Shown here piece after piece: positions 17,712-25,811 of a stretch of 64,000 bases of DNA. The stretch is from Vibrio splendidus 12E03 (GTDB lineage: Bacteria > Pseudomonadota > Gammaproteobacteria > Enterobacterales > Vibrionaceae): the NCBI RefSeq assembly GCF_000272105.2, contig NZ_AJZD02000313.1:1-64000 (forward strand). Direction: 5' to 3'. The position numbers and the translations under genes were made by a program. How positions within the stretch are numbered: the first letter of the stretch is position 1; every line of letters begins with the position of its first letter. The notes under the pieces are model-generated. The model was not told where the DNA came from. It was given only the letters and a program-made list of their open reading frames with translations, and made no database searches.

Positions 17712-19025
17712 TTAAAACTCGTACTGGAAGTAAACCGTGTTGTAGTTACTGCCGCCTTTGATACGACCAAACTGAGAGGCGTTTTCAAAGATCGCAGAGC
17801 GATGATGCAACGAGTAGCCGAACCACAAGTTGTTCAAGTCATTCTTACCAATCAAGTCGCCGACGTTCACATCGAATGAGAAGTCTAAGTAATTCAACAG
17901 ATGGCTGGCTGTGTAACCTTTACGGTCCATTTCAGAGCCTTCGATATACGTAATCGAATCAATGTAAGACATACCTTCCGCTACACCAAATCGCCACTGA
18001 GTTGGCCAATTAAATGTGTAGTAGGCTTTGATCGCAATGATGTATTCGGTGCTACTCGACTGAACCTCTGAACTCCAGTGGTGAGCAATACCCGGCGTTA
18101 GGTAGATATCCAATGGGAAGCCAAAGATCTCATCGGTTAACGGGTGGCCATAAAAAAACGAGGTCAACTGGTTGTTGTATTCGTCTTTCTCTGTGTTGAA
18201 CTTCATGATATCGCCGATATTCGACGGTGTTGCCCAGCCATGTGCGACACGTAAATACGGCGCATTGCTCAACTTAGGTTTCGGCGCTTTCTCTTTATCG
18301 TTAAAGAAACCAAAGCCAAGGTACAGTTCACCTTGATAACGATCTTCGACAATCGACGAATCGTAAGCGTTATCGTCCAATCGAGTGACACTGGTTGAAC
18401 CCAATAAGTATAAGTTTGAAACCACATGGTAACGCGCTTCAACACCGACATTTAAGTCAATACCTGCACCAATGCTCTCACTCGCTGGAGAGTAATACTC
18501 ACTGTTGAAGTCAGCACTCTTATAACGCAGTGTCGCGCTCGGGTAGAACTCCCAATCACCTGTTTCATACTTGGCTTTAGCACGCAAGTTACCGTGGAGG
18601 TTAAACTCACTGTCACTCATGATTTCTGTTTCAACAGCCCACTGCTCGTCCAACTGGTACGCAAGTTGCCCACCGAAGTCAGCTGTATCACCCTCAATCG
18701 CGTTCTGCTCAGATGCTGGGATATCAATAAACCGCATGCGAGAAATAGCATTGAAAGACCATTTTTCATCATCAGTTTGGTAGAGGTAAGCCCCCATTTC
18801 CGTGCCATCAATGAACACATAGTCGTTCTTGAAAAACAGCATTGGGACAAACGAACTTACGCTCTTATCACCACCTGACGTGTCATAAGGGATACTAGCA
18901 GTACGGAACATTGCTGCAATGCCCCACTCTTGCTCTTCAGCGGCCCACACATTAGTGCTTAGGAACGCGCTACCAAGTAGGATCGCACCCGATGAAGTGA
19001 GAGTCGGTAAATATTTGAGCTTCAT
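17712..19025 (-). CDS. MipA/OmpV-family outer-membrane protein
   Basis: 437-residue outer-membrane protein with a signal peptide ending VWAAEE (about residue 29). The sequence just after it, EWGIAAMFRTASIPYDTSGG, followed by FVPMLFFKNDYVFIDGTEMG, is the recurring N-terminal signature of MipA/OmpV-family barrels. E. coli MipA is much shorter (about 248 residues) and links MltA to PBP1B; this longer version, common in Vibrio, has no proven role and lacks any obvious second domain. It ends YFQYEF, the aromatic C-terminus of barrels. The gene is monocistronic: a terminator follows it and the divergent hypothetical gene begins about 80-135 bases away. Confidence 0.82.
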   Translation of the reverse strand: MKLKYLPTLTSSGAILLGSAFLSTNVWAAEEQEWGIAAMFRTASIPYDTSGGDKSVSSFVPMLFFKNDYVFIDGTEMGAYLYQTDDEKWSFNAISRMRFIDIPASEQNAIEGDTADFGGQLAYQLDEQWAVETEIMSDSEFNLHGNLRAKAKYETGDWEFYPSATLRYKSADFNSEYYSPASESIGAGIDLNVGVEARYHVVSNLYLLGSTSVTRLDDNAYDSSIVEDRYQGELYLGFGFFNDKEKAPKPKLSNAPYLRVAHGWATPSNIGDIMKFNTEKDEYNNQLTSFFYGHPLTDEIFGFPLDIYLTPGIAHHWSSEVQSSSTEYIIAIKAYYTFNWPTQWRFGVAEGMSYIDSITYIEGSEMDRKGYTASHLLNYLDFSFDVNVGDLIGKNDLNNLWFGYSLHHRSAIFENASQFGRIKGGSNYNTVYFQYEF

Positions 19026-19160
19026 TCTTATGTAATTACTCTTTGTAATAAATATTGTGTTACTGAATAGACATTTATTAACCGTGATGGCTAACTATTT
19101 TTAGGTTTGATCGGCATTGACCGTTACAATGTAGGATATTCTCGGTTAAATGAAAGTATT

Positions 19161-19571
19161 GTGAAAGTCTCCGAATTACAAAACATTATAGATCACTTAC
19201 CCAAATATTCCGATCCAGATATTGTTATGGGCGAGGCGTGGCTACCCGAACGTTTGGTGAATACCAACCTAGACGGCGACATGCTATTCCTCGAATTCGA
19301 TAATGCCCCTGAAGACAATCAAGGGGATGAAGAAGGTCGTGGTTTTGTTGAACACGAAATCGCGATGATTCGTGAAAAACTGGAGCAGGTGTTAGACGAC
19401 CCTTCCGATACCAAGACCAAAGCCGATGCCCTATTGGCAATATTTCTAATGGGTCATGAACTTTCTAGCTCGGAAGTTATCGAAATCTTGGAATCAACAG
19501 AGCCAGACATTGAACCCAATGAACATGAAGTGGCCGCTCCACAATGTAACGCCGAAGCGCTGAACGACTAA
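19161..19571 (+). CDS. hypothetical acidic protein
   Basis: I do not recognise this protein. With the GTG start (VKVSELQNIIDHLPKYSD) it has 136 residues; a TTG 54 bases upstream would extend it. It is strongly acidic and mostly helical, with no signal peptide, membrane segment or Cys motif. The N-terminal part (LPKYSDPDIVMGEAWLPERL) looks folded and the last 30 residues (Glu/Asn/Ala-rich) disordered. It ends 23 bases before the PhoD-like phosphatase gene in the same direction, so the two are probably one operon; coding on this strand is supported by the spacing and by the ribosome site of the next gene. Confidence 0.65.
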   Translation: MKVSELQNIIDHLPKYSDPDIVMGEAWLPERLVNTNLDGDMLFLEFDNAPEDNQGDEEGRGFVEHEIAMIREKLEQVLDDPSDTKTKADALLAIFLMGHELSSSEVIEILESTEPDIEPNEHEVAAPQCNAEALND

Positions 19572-19594
19572 CCACCAAAGATTTAGGAATCGAC

Positions 19595-21601
19595 TTGAAA
19601 CGCCCGATGACATCTTCTCTCCCCTTCTTACTCGCTGGCCCTATTTTAAGAAAGACGACCGCAACTGAGGTTGTGCTTTGGGTTGTTACGAGCACACCAC
19701 TCAATGGTAATGCTGAGCTATATAACCAAGGCCAAGAAGCCCCTTTCTATAGTTCACCACTGAGCGAACATGAATCGATTCAAATCGGTACACATGCTTG
19801 GGTAAGCCTGATTCAACTAAAGGGTGAGTTTCCAACCAACACGCCTTTGGAATATCAGATAGAGACTGATCAAGGCGCGTTAACCAAGTTGGCTCCGCAT
19901 TTAGTGTACCAAGAGCAACAAGACACCACTGGTGCGCCAAGAATAGCCTTTAAGATCTCAACCAGCGCCGACTACATCTTGCATGGTTCCTGTCGCAACC
20001 CTCATCACCCAAGCAAAGACAGCCTAGTCGCAGCCGATAATAAAGTTGAGCAGCAAGCCGTATTAGAGCGTCCAGATATGCTGATGATGAGCGGCGACCA
20101 GATCTACGCTGATCACGTTGCCGGTCCAACACTCGATGCGATTGATCAAGTGATTCAGCGGCTTGGATTAGTGAACGAAGAACTACCGACCGATTCATTA
20201 GACGGAAAAATCGATAGCAGTGAAGCTCTGTTTAACAGCGACTATCACCTCTATCAACGTGATCATTTACTACCGCACCATAACACATCGCATTCATTGC
20301 TCGATAAGTTGTTCCCTAAACGCGGAATACCCATCTTCAGCTCCACTGATTGTGAAAATCACTTGGTGACATTGTCTGAATTTATTGCCATGTATCTGCT
20401 GGTTTGGTCACCGACCTTGTGGCAGTGCATTAACCGCGAACGGTTGATCGAGAATAATTTCATGCAGGCTGGCCGCCAGCTCACACCAGCCGAGCAGCAA
20501 CAATGGTGTGACGAGAGCATTATCATTGATGACTTCATAGCAGGTCTACCGAAAGTGCAGCGTCTGTTCGCTCATATTCCAACGTACATGATCTTCGACG
20601 ATCATGATGTCACCGATGATTGGAACCTGACTGTGGGTTGGGAACATGCTGTCGATCAAAATCAGTTTGCTACTCAAGTGATTGGTAACGGCCTTGCCGC
20701 CTACTGGATGTGTCAGGGTTGGGGTAACAAACCGGAGAGCTTTAACAAAGAGTTCATCAAGCAAGCAAAACAGCTCTTTGGTTTTCAATGGCATGCTGAA
20801 AATCAAGCGCAGAATGAAACTGGCGGCAACAATACTGAACACTCTGTTGGCAACATAGAACCAAACAAACACCAGGCCTTCATTGAGATGCTCGGTCGCT
20901 TTGAAGATTGGCATTACACAATAGATACCTCACCCAAAGTCATTGTGTTGGATACTCGTACACGTCGTTGGCGTTCAGAGTCACGCATGAACAAGCCTTC
21001 AGGTTTGATGGACTGGGAGGCCTTGATTGAGTTTCAACATCAGTTAATGAATCAAGATAAAGTGGTGATCGTTTCTGCTGCACCGATGTTTGGCGTGAAG
21101 TTTATTGAAACACTGCAAAAGATGGCGACCACAATCGGCAAGCCATTAGTGATTGACGCTGAAAACTGGATGGCACATCCGGGCAGTGCGAATACGCTGA
21201 TCAGCATCTTCACCCACACCAAAACACCGACCAACTTCGTGGTACTGTCTGGTGACGTTCACTATTCCTTCGCTTATGACATCAAGCTTCGGTATCGTCG
21301 CAACAGCCCGAACATCTATCAAATCACCTGTAGTGGTATTAAAAATCAGTTCCCTGCTCCGTTGCTTAAATTCTGCGATGTATGGGACCGCCTGTTATAC
21401 AGCCCTCGCTCAGTTTTGAACTACTTCACTAAGCGTAAACGCTTGAAGATCGAAAAGCGAAGCCCCGACAATCAAACCTTCTATCGCCTTTCAAACCGCA
21501 GTGCGATTGGAGAATTGAGGCTAGACACTGATGGGAAACCGCAATCGATCACGACACTCAGTGGCGATGGCAAGGTTACACGTTTTCCGGAACCCGATTG
21601 A
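19595..21601 (+). CDS. PhoD-like metallophosphatase
   Basis: Predicted binuclear metal phosphoesterase of the alkaline phosphatase D/PhoD-like family, 668 residues. The family blocks are all present: LHGSCRNPHHPSKD (about 129-142), MMSGDQIYADHVAGP (about 164-178), the metal-binding FDDHDVTDDWN (334-344) and LSGDVHYSFAY (551-561). No Sec or Tat signal peptide is visible, unlike secreted PhoD of Bacillus, so it may be cytoplasmic. A TTG start has an AGGA site six bases ahead; an ATG four codons later is the alternative. It follows the acidic hypothetical gene closely. Substrate is unknown (phosphodiester or phosphomonoester). Confidence 0.88.
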   Translation: MKRPMTSSLPFLLAGPILRKTTATEVVLWVVTSTPLNGNAELYNQGQEAPFYSSPLSEHESIQIGTHAWVSLIQLKGEFPTNTPLEYQIETDQGALTKLAPHLVYQEQQDTTGAPRIAFKISTSADYILHGSCRNPHHPSKDSLVAADNKVEQQAVLERPDMLMMSGDQIYADHVAGPTLDAIDQVIQRLGLVNEELPTDSLDGKIDSSEALFNSDYHLYQRDHLLPHHNTSHSLLDKLFPKRGIPIFSSTDCENHLVTLSEFIAMYLLVWSPTLWQCINRERLIENNFMQAGRQLTPAEQQQWCDESIIIDDFIAGLPKVQRLFAHIPTYMIFDDHDVTDDWNLTVGWEHAVDQNQFATQVIGNGLAAYWMCQGWGNKPESFNKEFIKQAKQLFGFQWHAENQAQNETGGNNTEHSVGNIEPNKHQAFIEMLGRFEDWHYTIDTSPKVIVLDTRTRRWRSESRMNKPSGLMDWEALIEFQHQLMNQDKVVIVSAAPMFGVKFIETLQKMATTIGKPLVIDAENWMAHPGSANTLISIFTHTKTPTNFVVLSGDVHYSFAYDIKLRYRRNSPNIYQITCSGIKNQFPAPLLKFCDVWDRLLYSPRSVLNYFTKRKRLKIEKRSPDNQTFYRLSNRSAIGELRLDTDGKPQSITTLSGDGKVTRFPEPD

Positions 21602-21742
21602 TAAAGTGCTCCTTATCGCTCGCCTAACCGTAATGTCAGTTTTTAGTAAAGACGCTTGCGATCACACTCTGTAGACCCAATAGTTGTAGTTGATAACTAT
21701 CAGCGTTACGGAACCCGATACAAATTTTAACTGGAGCTCGTT

Positions 21743-22192
21743 ATGTTCAATTCTCTCACATCAATGTTTAAACAATTGATTGAAGGCCAGGACCTAAGCA
21801 AAAACCAAGGCACATCACCTAATATCGCCATCGCGAGTTTGTTGTGTGAAGTGGCGGGAGCCGACCATCAGGTCAATGAATCAGAAAGAGTCGCTAAGCT
21901 ACAGCTTCTGCAACGTTTGCTGGATTTAGACGAAGAACAAGCAAAGGTGCTGCTCGCGCAAGCAGAGCCGAAAGTAGAGCAATCAGTATCGCTGTATGAC
22001 TTTACATCGCAACTCAGAGACCTATCTCAGCCAGTGCGAATCGACTTAATCAAAGCGATGTGGGAAGTGGCGCATGCCGATGGGGAAATTGATCCTATCG
22101 AAGACTCTGTGATCCGTAAAACAGCAGAACTGCTCTACGTCGACCACAGTGACTTTATCAAGACTAAGCTAAACGTCCTCGGTAAAAGCTAA
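21743..22192 (+). CDS. TerB-like (COG4103) protein
   Basis: 149-residue all-helical protein of the TerB-like fold. The two metal-loop-like segments, VAGADHQVNESE (about 38-49) and VAHADGEIDPIED (about 108-120), are the internal repeat that defines the family. Such proteins are called tellurite-resistance-like, but most single-gene copies have no shown link to tellurite. The gene has a GGAG site (CTGGAGCTCGTT) before its ATG, lies 140 bases after the PhoD-like gene and converges on the ToxR-like operon. No other ter genes are in the window. Confidence 0.82.
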   Translation: MFNSLTSMFKQLIEGQDLSKNQGTSPNIAIASLLCEVAGADHQVNESERVAKLQLLQRLLDLDEEQAKVLLAQAEPKVEQSVSLYDFTSQLRDLSQPVRIDLIKAMWEVAHADGEIDPIEDSVIRKTAELLYVDHSDFIKTKLNVLGKS

Positions 22193-22225
22193 CCAAAGGT
22201 TTTTTATTCACGTTAAGCTTCTGTA

Positions 22226-22663
22226 TTAACGTAATCGATCGCCATGCATGATGCCTTTAAGTTCTAATGGCGCGCCTTTTTTCGTTACATAAAGGCCGCG
22301 CTGATTCGATACCAACACACTGCGCTTACCTTGGGTTTGTTGAATATATAAGTGCTTGATATTGAATGTCTGTTTATCTTGGGCCTGCTCTTGATCCAAT
22401 TGATAAAGGTAATAGTGATTCCCCCAGCGTAAGAACACACCAAACATTTGCTTGGTTTGAGCGACATTCCCATCCATGTCGTAACCAATGTACTGCATTT
22501 TAACTCGACCATTTTCCAATCGAAGTGAGATTTTCTCCCAGCCTATCATCGGATATTCTGCTGTGAATTTATAAGTACTTTTGGTTGCGAGCCCAGAAAT
22601 TAAGCCTACATTTAGAATCACAAAAAGCGTCAACAAGATAGGCATCCAAAACTTACGATTCAT
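22226..22663 (-). CDS. small membrane partner of the ToxR-like regulator (ToxS/VtrC/FidL-like)
   Basis: 145-residue protein with one N-terminal membrane helix (about 7-27) and a periplasmic domain of about 115 residues made of alternating strands. It has the size, topology and position of the accessory proteins ToxS, TcpH, VtrC and FidL, which sit beside a membrane-bound winged-helix regulator and form its sensory periplasmic complex. It begins five bases after the regulator stop, so translation is probably coupled. Sequence similarity to any named member is too low to judge by eye. By analogy with VtrA/VtrC it may form a lipocalin-like bile or lipid pocket with the regulator; that is inference. 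Confidence 0.6.
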   Translation of the reverse strand: MNRKFWMPILLTLFVILNVGLISGLATKSTYKFTAEYPMIGWEKISLRLENGRVKMQYIGYDMDGNVAQTKQMFGVFLRWGNHYYLYQLDQEQAQDKQTFNIKHLYIQQTQGKRSVLVSNQRGLYVTKKGAPLELKGIMHGDRLR

Positions 22664-22668
22664 ATCGT

Positions 22669-23583
22669 CTATCCTCGCTCATCGTCATTGTCGTCATCAC
22701 AAGAGAGCGATTTAAACTGGTGGCTCATCTCTTTCCAGCGCCCGTTTATCAAAGCAACGGCTTGAATGTTCTGACACCCAACGCCAATGCGATGCAGGTA
22801 GAGTGATTCAACACCGAGTTCTGACACGGTATTCAACTCAGTTAAAAGCTCTTGATCAAAATTCAAACTGTCGTGATAAACATCCATGCCGTGATAACTC
22901 GTCTTATCCATAAAAAAAGCAAACTGATAAAACAGCATTAAAAGAAATCCGCTGACTAATATTCCTGCGATACGAGATCGATGACGCGCGATAAAATGCT
23001 GCACCTGACGCTGTTTATACGAGTCTGGTTGCTTCGTTAAGGCTGGCTCATGTTCATTGTCACCACGTTCAGTGCCCGAGCTCTTTGATACTGAGGTTTC
23101 TTTAAGCGCTTCACCTTTAGGCGATTCATATTGAGATACTTCAACTTGAATAGTCGAGGTGGGCGTTGATAGATAGCCATCGAGCTGTTGAGGTCTACTA
23201 AAACTGTACCCTTCCTTTTGCACCGTTAAGATTTTGCAATCACACTTAAGTGAACCTAATGCTGTACGAATGTTCTTAACTGCAACATTAAGCGAACTGC
23301 CTGTCACCACCCTGCCCGGCCAACAATGCTCAAGCAAGAAGTCGCGACCCACAGCTTTGGGGCTGTTCTTCACTAAGAACTCAAGAATCAAGGCTTCTGA
23401 GGGAGACAAAGTCACCCGCTTGTCCAAGTTCGAATCAATGAGTGTGTTGTTAATCATCTCGATACCCGAAGCGTCTAAGATGATTTTTTCAGGGCTGCTA
23501 GCGTTCATTTCGGCGAGGTGTTCATAAATAAAAAGGTCATCAAAAAGGTACTTGTTTGGTCGAGCTAATGCCAAACCATACAT
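22669..23583 (-). CDS. ToxR/VtrA-like membrane-bound transcriptional regulator
   Basis: 304 residues. An OmpR-type winged helix occupies about 33-130 (LSPSEALILEFLVKNSPKAV, then SSLNVAVKNIRTALG and the wing KEGYSFSR), followed by a Ser/Glu/Pro-rich linker, one membrane helix (about 205-224) and an 80-residue periplasmic domain with two cysteines (about 270 and 295), the number found in ToxR. No phosphorylation domain exists. The ATG at residue 26 is an alternative start. This is not ToxR itself, because the periplasmic part differs and the partner gene is not a recognisable toxS. It controls unknown genes; the two secreted proteins encoded upstream are obvious candidates. Confidence 0.8.
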   Translation of the reverse strand: MYGLALARPNKYLFDDLFIYEHLAEMNASSPEKIILDASGIEMINNTLIDSNLDKRVTLSPSEALILEFLVKNSPKAVGRDFLLEHCWPGRVVTGSSLNVAVKNIRTALGSLKCDCKILTVQKEGYSFSRPQQLDGYLSTPTSTIQVEVSQYESPKGEALKETSVSKSSGTERGDNEHEPALTKQPDSYKQRQVQHFIARHRSRIAGILVSGFLLMLFYQFAFFMDKTSYHGMDVYHDSLNFDQELLTELNTVSELGVESLYLHRIGVGCQNIQAVALINGRWKEMSHQFKSLSCDDDNDDERG

Positions 23584-23662
23584 AGAAAAGAATAGTGATA
23601 AGTTTAGCCAATAATTAAGCCAAATATAAGCTCAGCAGGTAACAAGATAAAATAACAATAAG

Positions 23663-23689
23663 GTGAGTGAGTCACGCAGACTCACTCAC
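23663..23689 (-). terminator. perfect 11-bp hairpin
   Basis: GTGAGTGAGTC, loop ACGCA, and the exact complement. On the minus strand it is followed by CTTATTGTTATTTT. It lies between the secreted-protein operon and the ToxR-like gene, so it may end the former or be an operator for the latter. Confidence 0.5.
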
Positions 23690-23735
23690 ATTAGTACAAA
23701 GCCTAGCCATTAGAACAACTAATGAGGTCTATAGA

Positions 23736-23796
23736 AAGAAAGCTACATCGATTGATTTTGATAATTCTCGTTTTCGATAGCTTTCATTTTTCTTTA
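23736..23796. terminator. bulged hairpin downstream of the secreted-protein operon
   Basis: GAAAGCTACATCGA pairs with TCGATAGCTTTC over 12 bp with one bulge; T-rich tracts follow on both strands (ATTTTTCTTT on plus, CTTTCTTTCTATAG on minus). It probably ends the leftward operon. Confidence 0.5.
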
Positions 23797-23820
23797 GTTC
23801 TTATCGTCTATAGAACTTAT

Positions 23821-24516
23821 TTATAGGTCTAGTTTAAAGCCCAGTTCACTGACCATGACCTCAGCAAAGCCTAGCTTTACTGCATTCAACTGACTGGCAA
23901 CTTCGCGAGCTTGCTGTTCGTTTTTAGCCAATATTGCCATTGAGTAGATAGGTCTGATCATCGCTTTTTGGTTTGGCTTCTCTTGGGCTATTTCTTGATG
24001 TTTTAAGTAAGCAGACGTAATCACGCCTTGAGCGCTCCAATCGACAACCATTTGTAAATCTTGACTGATAATTTCATCAACAATGAATTGATTCTCAGGC
24101 TCTGTCCAAGCGAGTTCGACTGCGTAGTTTTTGAAAGCAACTTCGGTGTTTAACCACTTATTACCGATGTCTCTGATTTCGGTCACCTCGACAAGCTCTT
24201 TAAATTGGAATGGTAAGTTACCAATCAACTCTCGAACGTGCTGTTCACTGTCCGCTTCAATCACAAACTTGATGATCGGAAACTTCTTATCTCCGACAAA
24301 GCTTTCTGATACGAACATGTCGTGGACCAAGCCTGCATCAACTAAGTTAGCAAAGGCTTTTTGCTGATGAGGCATTGCCTCAAATACCGCTTGAGCGTCA
24401 TCGGTTTTCCAAGCCACTGACACGCCGTATGCCGCAGCATGGCTATAGCTAGAAAATAGAATCGCTGAAAATAGAAAGCTAAAAATAGCTAAAAAGGTTC
24501 CTCGAATTGTTTTCAT
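23821..24516 (-). CDS. secreted protein with two ferredoxin-like (dimeric alpha-beta barrel) repeats
   Basis: 231 residues with a signal peptide ending SHAAA (about 28). The mature chain has two similar halves, each opening with a strand and a helix (YGVSVAWKTDDAQAVFEAM and YAVELAWTEPENQFIVDEI) and later containing a KFPIIKFVIEADSEQHVRELI-type or IYSMAILAKNEQQAREVAS-type strand-helix. That internal duplication is typical of proteins of the dimeric alpha-beta-barrel superfamily (YciI, muconolactone isomerase, ABM). I recognise no specific enzyme. It starts 15 bases after the ABM-domain gene and so shares its operon, and is upstream of the ToxR-like pair. Confidence 0.6.
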   Translation of the reverse strand: MKTIRGTFLAIFSFLFSAILFSSYSHAAAYGVSVAWKTDDAQAVFEAMPHQQKAFANLVDAGLVHDMFVSESFVGDKKFPIIKFVIEADSEQHVRELIGNLPFQFKELVEVTEIRDIGNKWLNTEVAFKNYAVELAWTEPENQFIVDEIISQDLQMVVDWSAQGVITSAYLKHQEIAQEKPNQKAMIRPIYSMAILAKNEQQAREVASQLNAVKLGFAEVMVSELGFKLDL

Positions 24517-24531
24517 TATGTAGTTTCCTAA

Positions 24532-24888
24532 TTAGTCGCGAATAATTTCATACAAGTTAGGGTCAGCAGAAACCCCTTCGATTTTTAAAGGTGGTAGCTC
24601 TTTTCTAATCACTTGTATTGCATCATGGAATTGCTTCTTACTCTCCCATTCAGCAACATTGATAAAGCGGTATGTCGCGTCCGAGCTTAAAGAGCGGTGC
24701 AATTTGGTAGAGATATATCCGGGTTGCTTCACCAATACATCTCTCGCATCTTCCCAATACGTTAATGTCGCAGCTTCATGGGTTGGCTCGACTGCAAAAG
24801 TGTTTATCAATACAACGGGTTGTGCCGAAACCAACGCACTTACGCTTAGCGCCCCCAGTGCCAATCCATACTTAATTATGTTCTTCAT
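24532..24888 (-). CDS. secreted antibiotic-biosynthesis-monooxygenase (ABM) domain protein
   Basis: 118 residues. A signal peptide (ending LVSAQP, about 22) precedes a single ABM-type ferredoxin-like domain: VVLINTFAVEPTHEAATLTYWEDARDVL, then GYISTKLHRSLSSDATYRFINVAEWES, the usual order of strand, helix, strand and the conserved W. Cytoplasmic members oxidise quinols or degrade haem, but an exported one is unusual and the catalytic role cannot be assumed. A good AGGAG site precedes the start. It is first in a two-gene operon with the duplicated alpha-beta-barrel protein. Confidence 0.72.
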   Translation of the reverse strand: MKNIIKYGLALGALSVSALVSAQPVVLINTFAVEPTHEAATLTYWEDARDVLVKQPGYISTKLHRSLSSDATYRFINVAEWESKKQFHDAIQVIRKELPPLKIEGVSADPNLYEIIRD

Positions 24889-25095
24889 CCTATTCTCCTT
24901 GTTTTGGGTGAGCTAACGCTATCATCTAGCCCTACCCAATCAAGGCTGCAACCTGCGATTTAATATTAATTAAAAAGCTAAATTTCAAACCAATATTATT
25001 CACTCGTTAAATAAGCGATGTAGCCATTCACTATTGATAAACCACTCGCTGAAATGAGTTTTCTTTGGAAGGGAGTTTTCCTTAAATTACAGGCA

Positions 25096-25122
25096 CAAAA
25101 AAACCACCTAATAAGTAGGTGG
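25096..25122 (-). terminator. intrinsic terminator after the exonuclease gene
   Basis: CCACCTA-ATAAG-TAGGTGG (25104-25122) followed on the minus strand by seven T. It ends the leftward exonuclease transcript. Confidence 0.8.
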
Positions 25123-25193
25123 CTCTTAATTTGAATAACTCACAAGAGTCTTGCTGGTTTGAGTTTTAGCCAAGCGCCGTTTAATGCAAACGA

Positions 25194-25724
25194 CTACAGC
25201 ATCGCCAGCGTTAGCTTAGCCAAGTTATAAGCATCGACATAACCCGAGTGCTGACGACCTTCCCACTCAATGTTTTTCGCTTCTTGTGCGGCGCGGTGAC
25301 CAATGCGTTTGTCTTTCAATCGATTCTGAACTCGATAAAGCGTGGCGATATTCAAGAACTCGCTAAATGGAGGTTCAATGCCTTTTTCAATACACTCTTT
25401 GTGTAAGATGAGGTCGTCACGTCCCCACGCTGCATAGATTTTTTTGGGACCACCGAAGTTCTTAATCATCGACTTGATAACAGACTCTAATGGGCGACCC
25501 TGCTTTTCGATTTTGCGAGGTGTAATGCCCGTTAACTCGGCACAGAATAGAGAGACTTCGTCTTTCTCTGGCTTAACGTAGTATTGCGCTCGCTTCACGA
25601 TAGTGCCGGATGCTAGATCAATCTCAGCAAGACCAACTTCAATGATCTCCCCTGTTGTTCCCACACCGTCTTCGCTCCAACAGCACATTTCCAAATCGAA
25701 ACATACAACTCGATTGTGATTCAT
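25194..25724 (-). CDS. DEDDh 3'-5' exonuclease
   Basis: 176-residue DnaQ-fold exonuclease. The catalytic residues are in place: D10 and E12 in VCFDLEMCCW, D103/D104 in WGRDDLILH, and H159 and D164 in HSGYVDAYNLA, the DEDDh arrangement. The whole protein is one exonuclease domain with no accessory domain. It is most like the ERI1/KapD-type RNA exonucleases (SLFCAELTGI in the second exonuclease motif), which trim structured RNA ends, though a DNA substrate is not excluded. It stands alone, leftward, with a terminator 70 bases after its stop. Confidence 0.87.
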   Translation of the reverse strand: MNHNRVVCFDLEMCCWSEDGVGTTGEIIEVGLAEIDLASGTIVKRAQYYVKPEKDEVSLFCAELTGITPRKIEKQGRPLESVIKSMIKNFGGPKKIYAAWGRDDLILHKECIEKGIEPPFSEFLNIATLYRVQNRLKDKRIGHRAAQEAKNIEWEGRQHSGYVDAYNLAKLTLAML

Positions 25725-25811
25725 ACGTCGCCTAATTCTCTCGTCAAAAATTTCGTGAAATTGTACATGAGCCCAATACAGAACTCGACCCTAGTTGTAT
25801 CAAGTGCTCAT

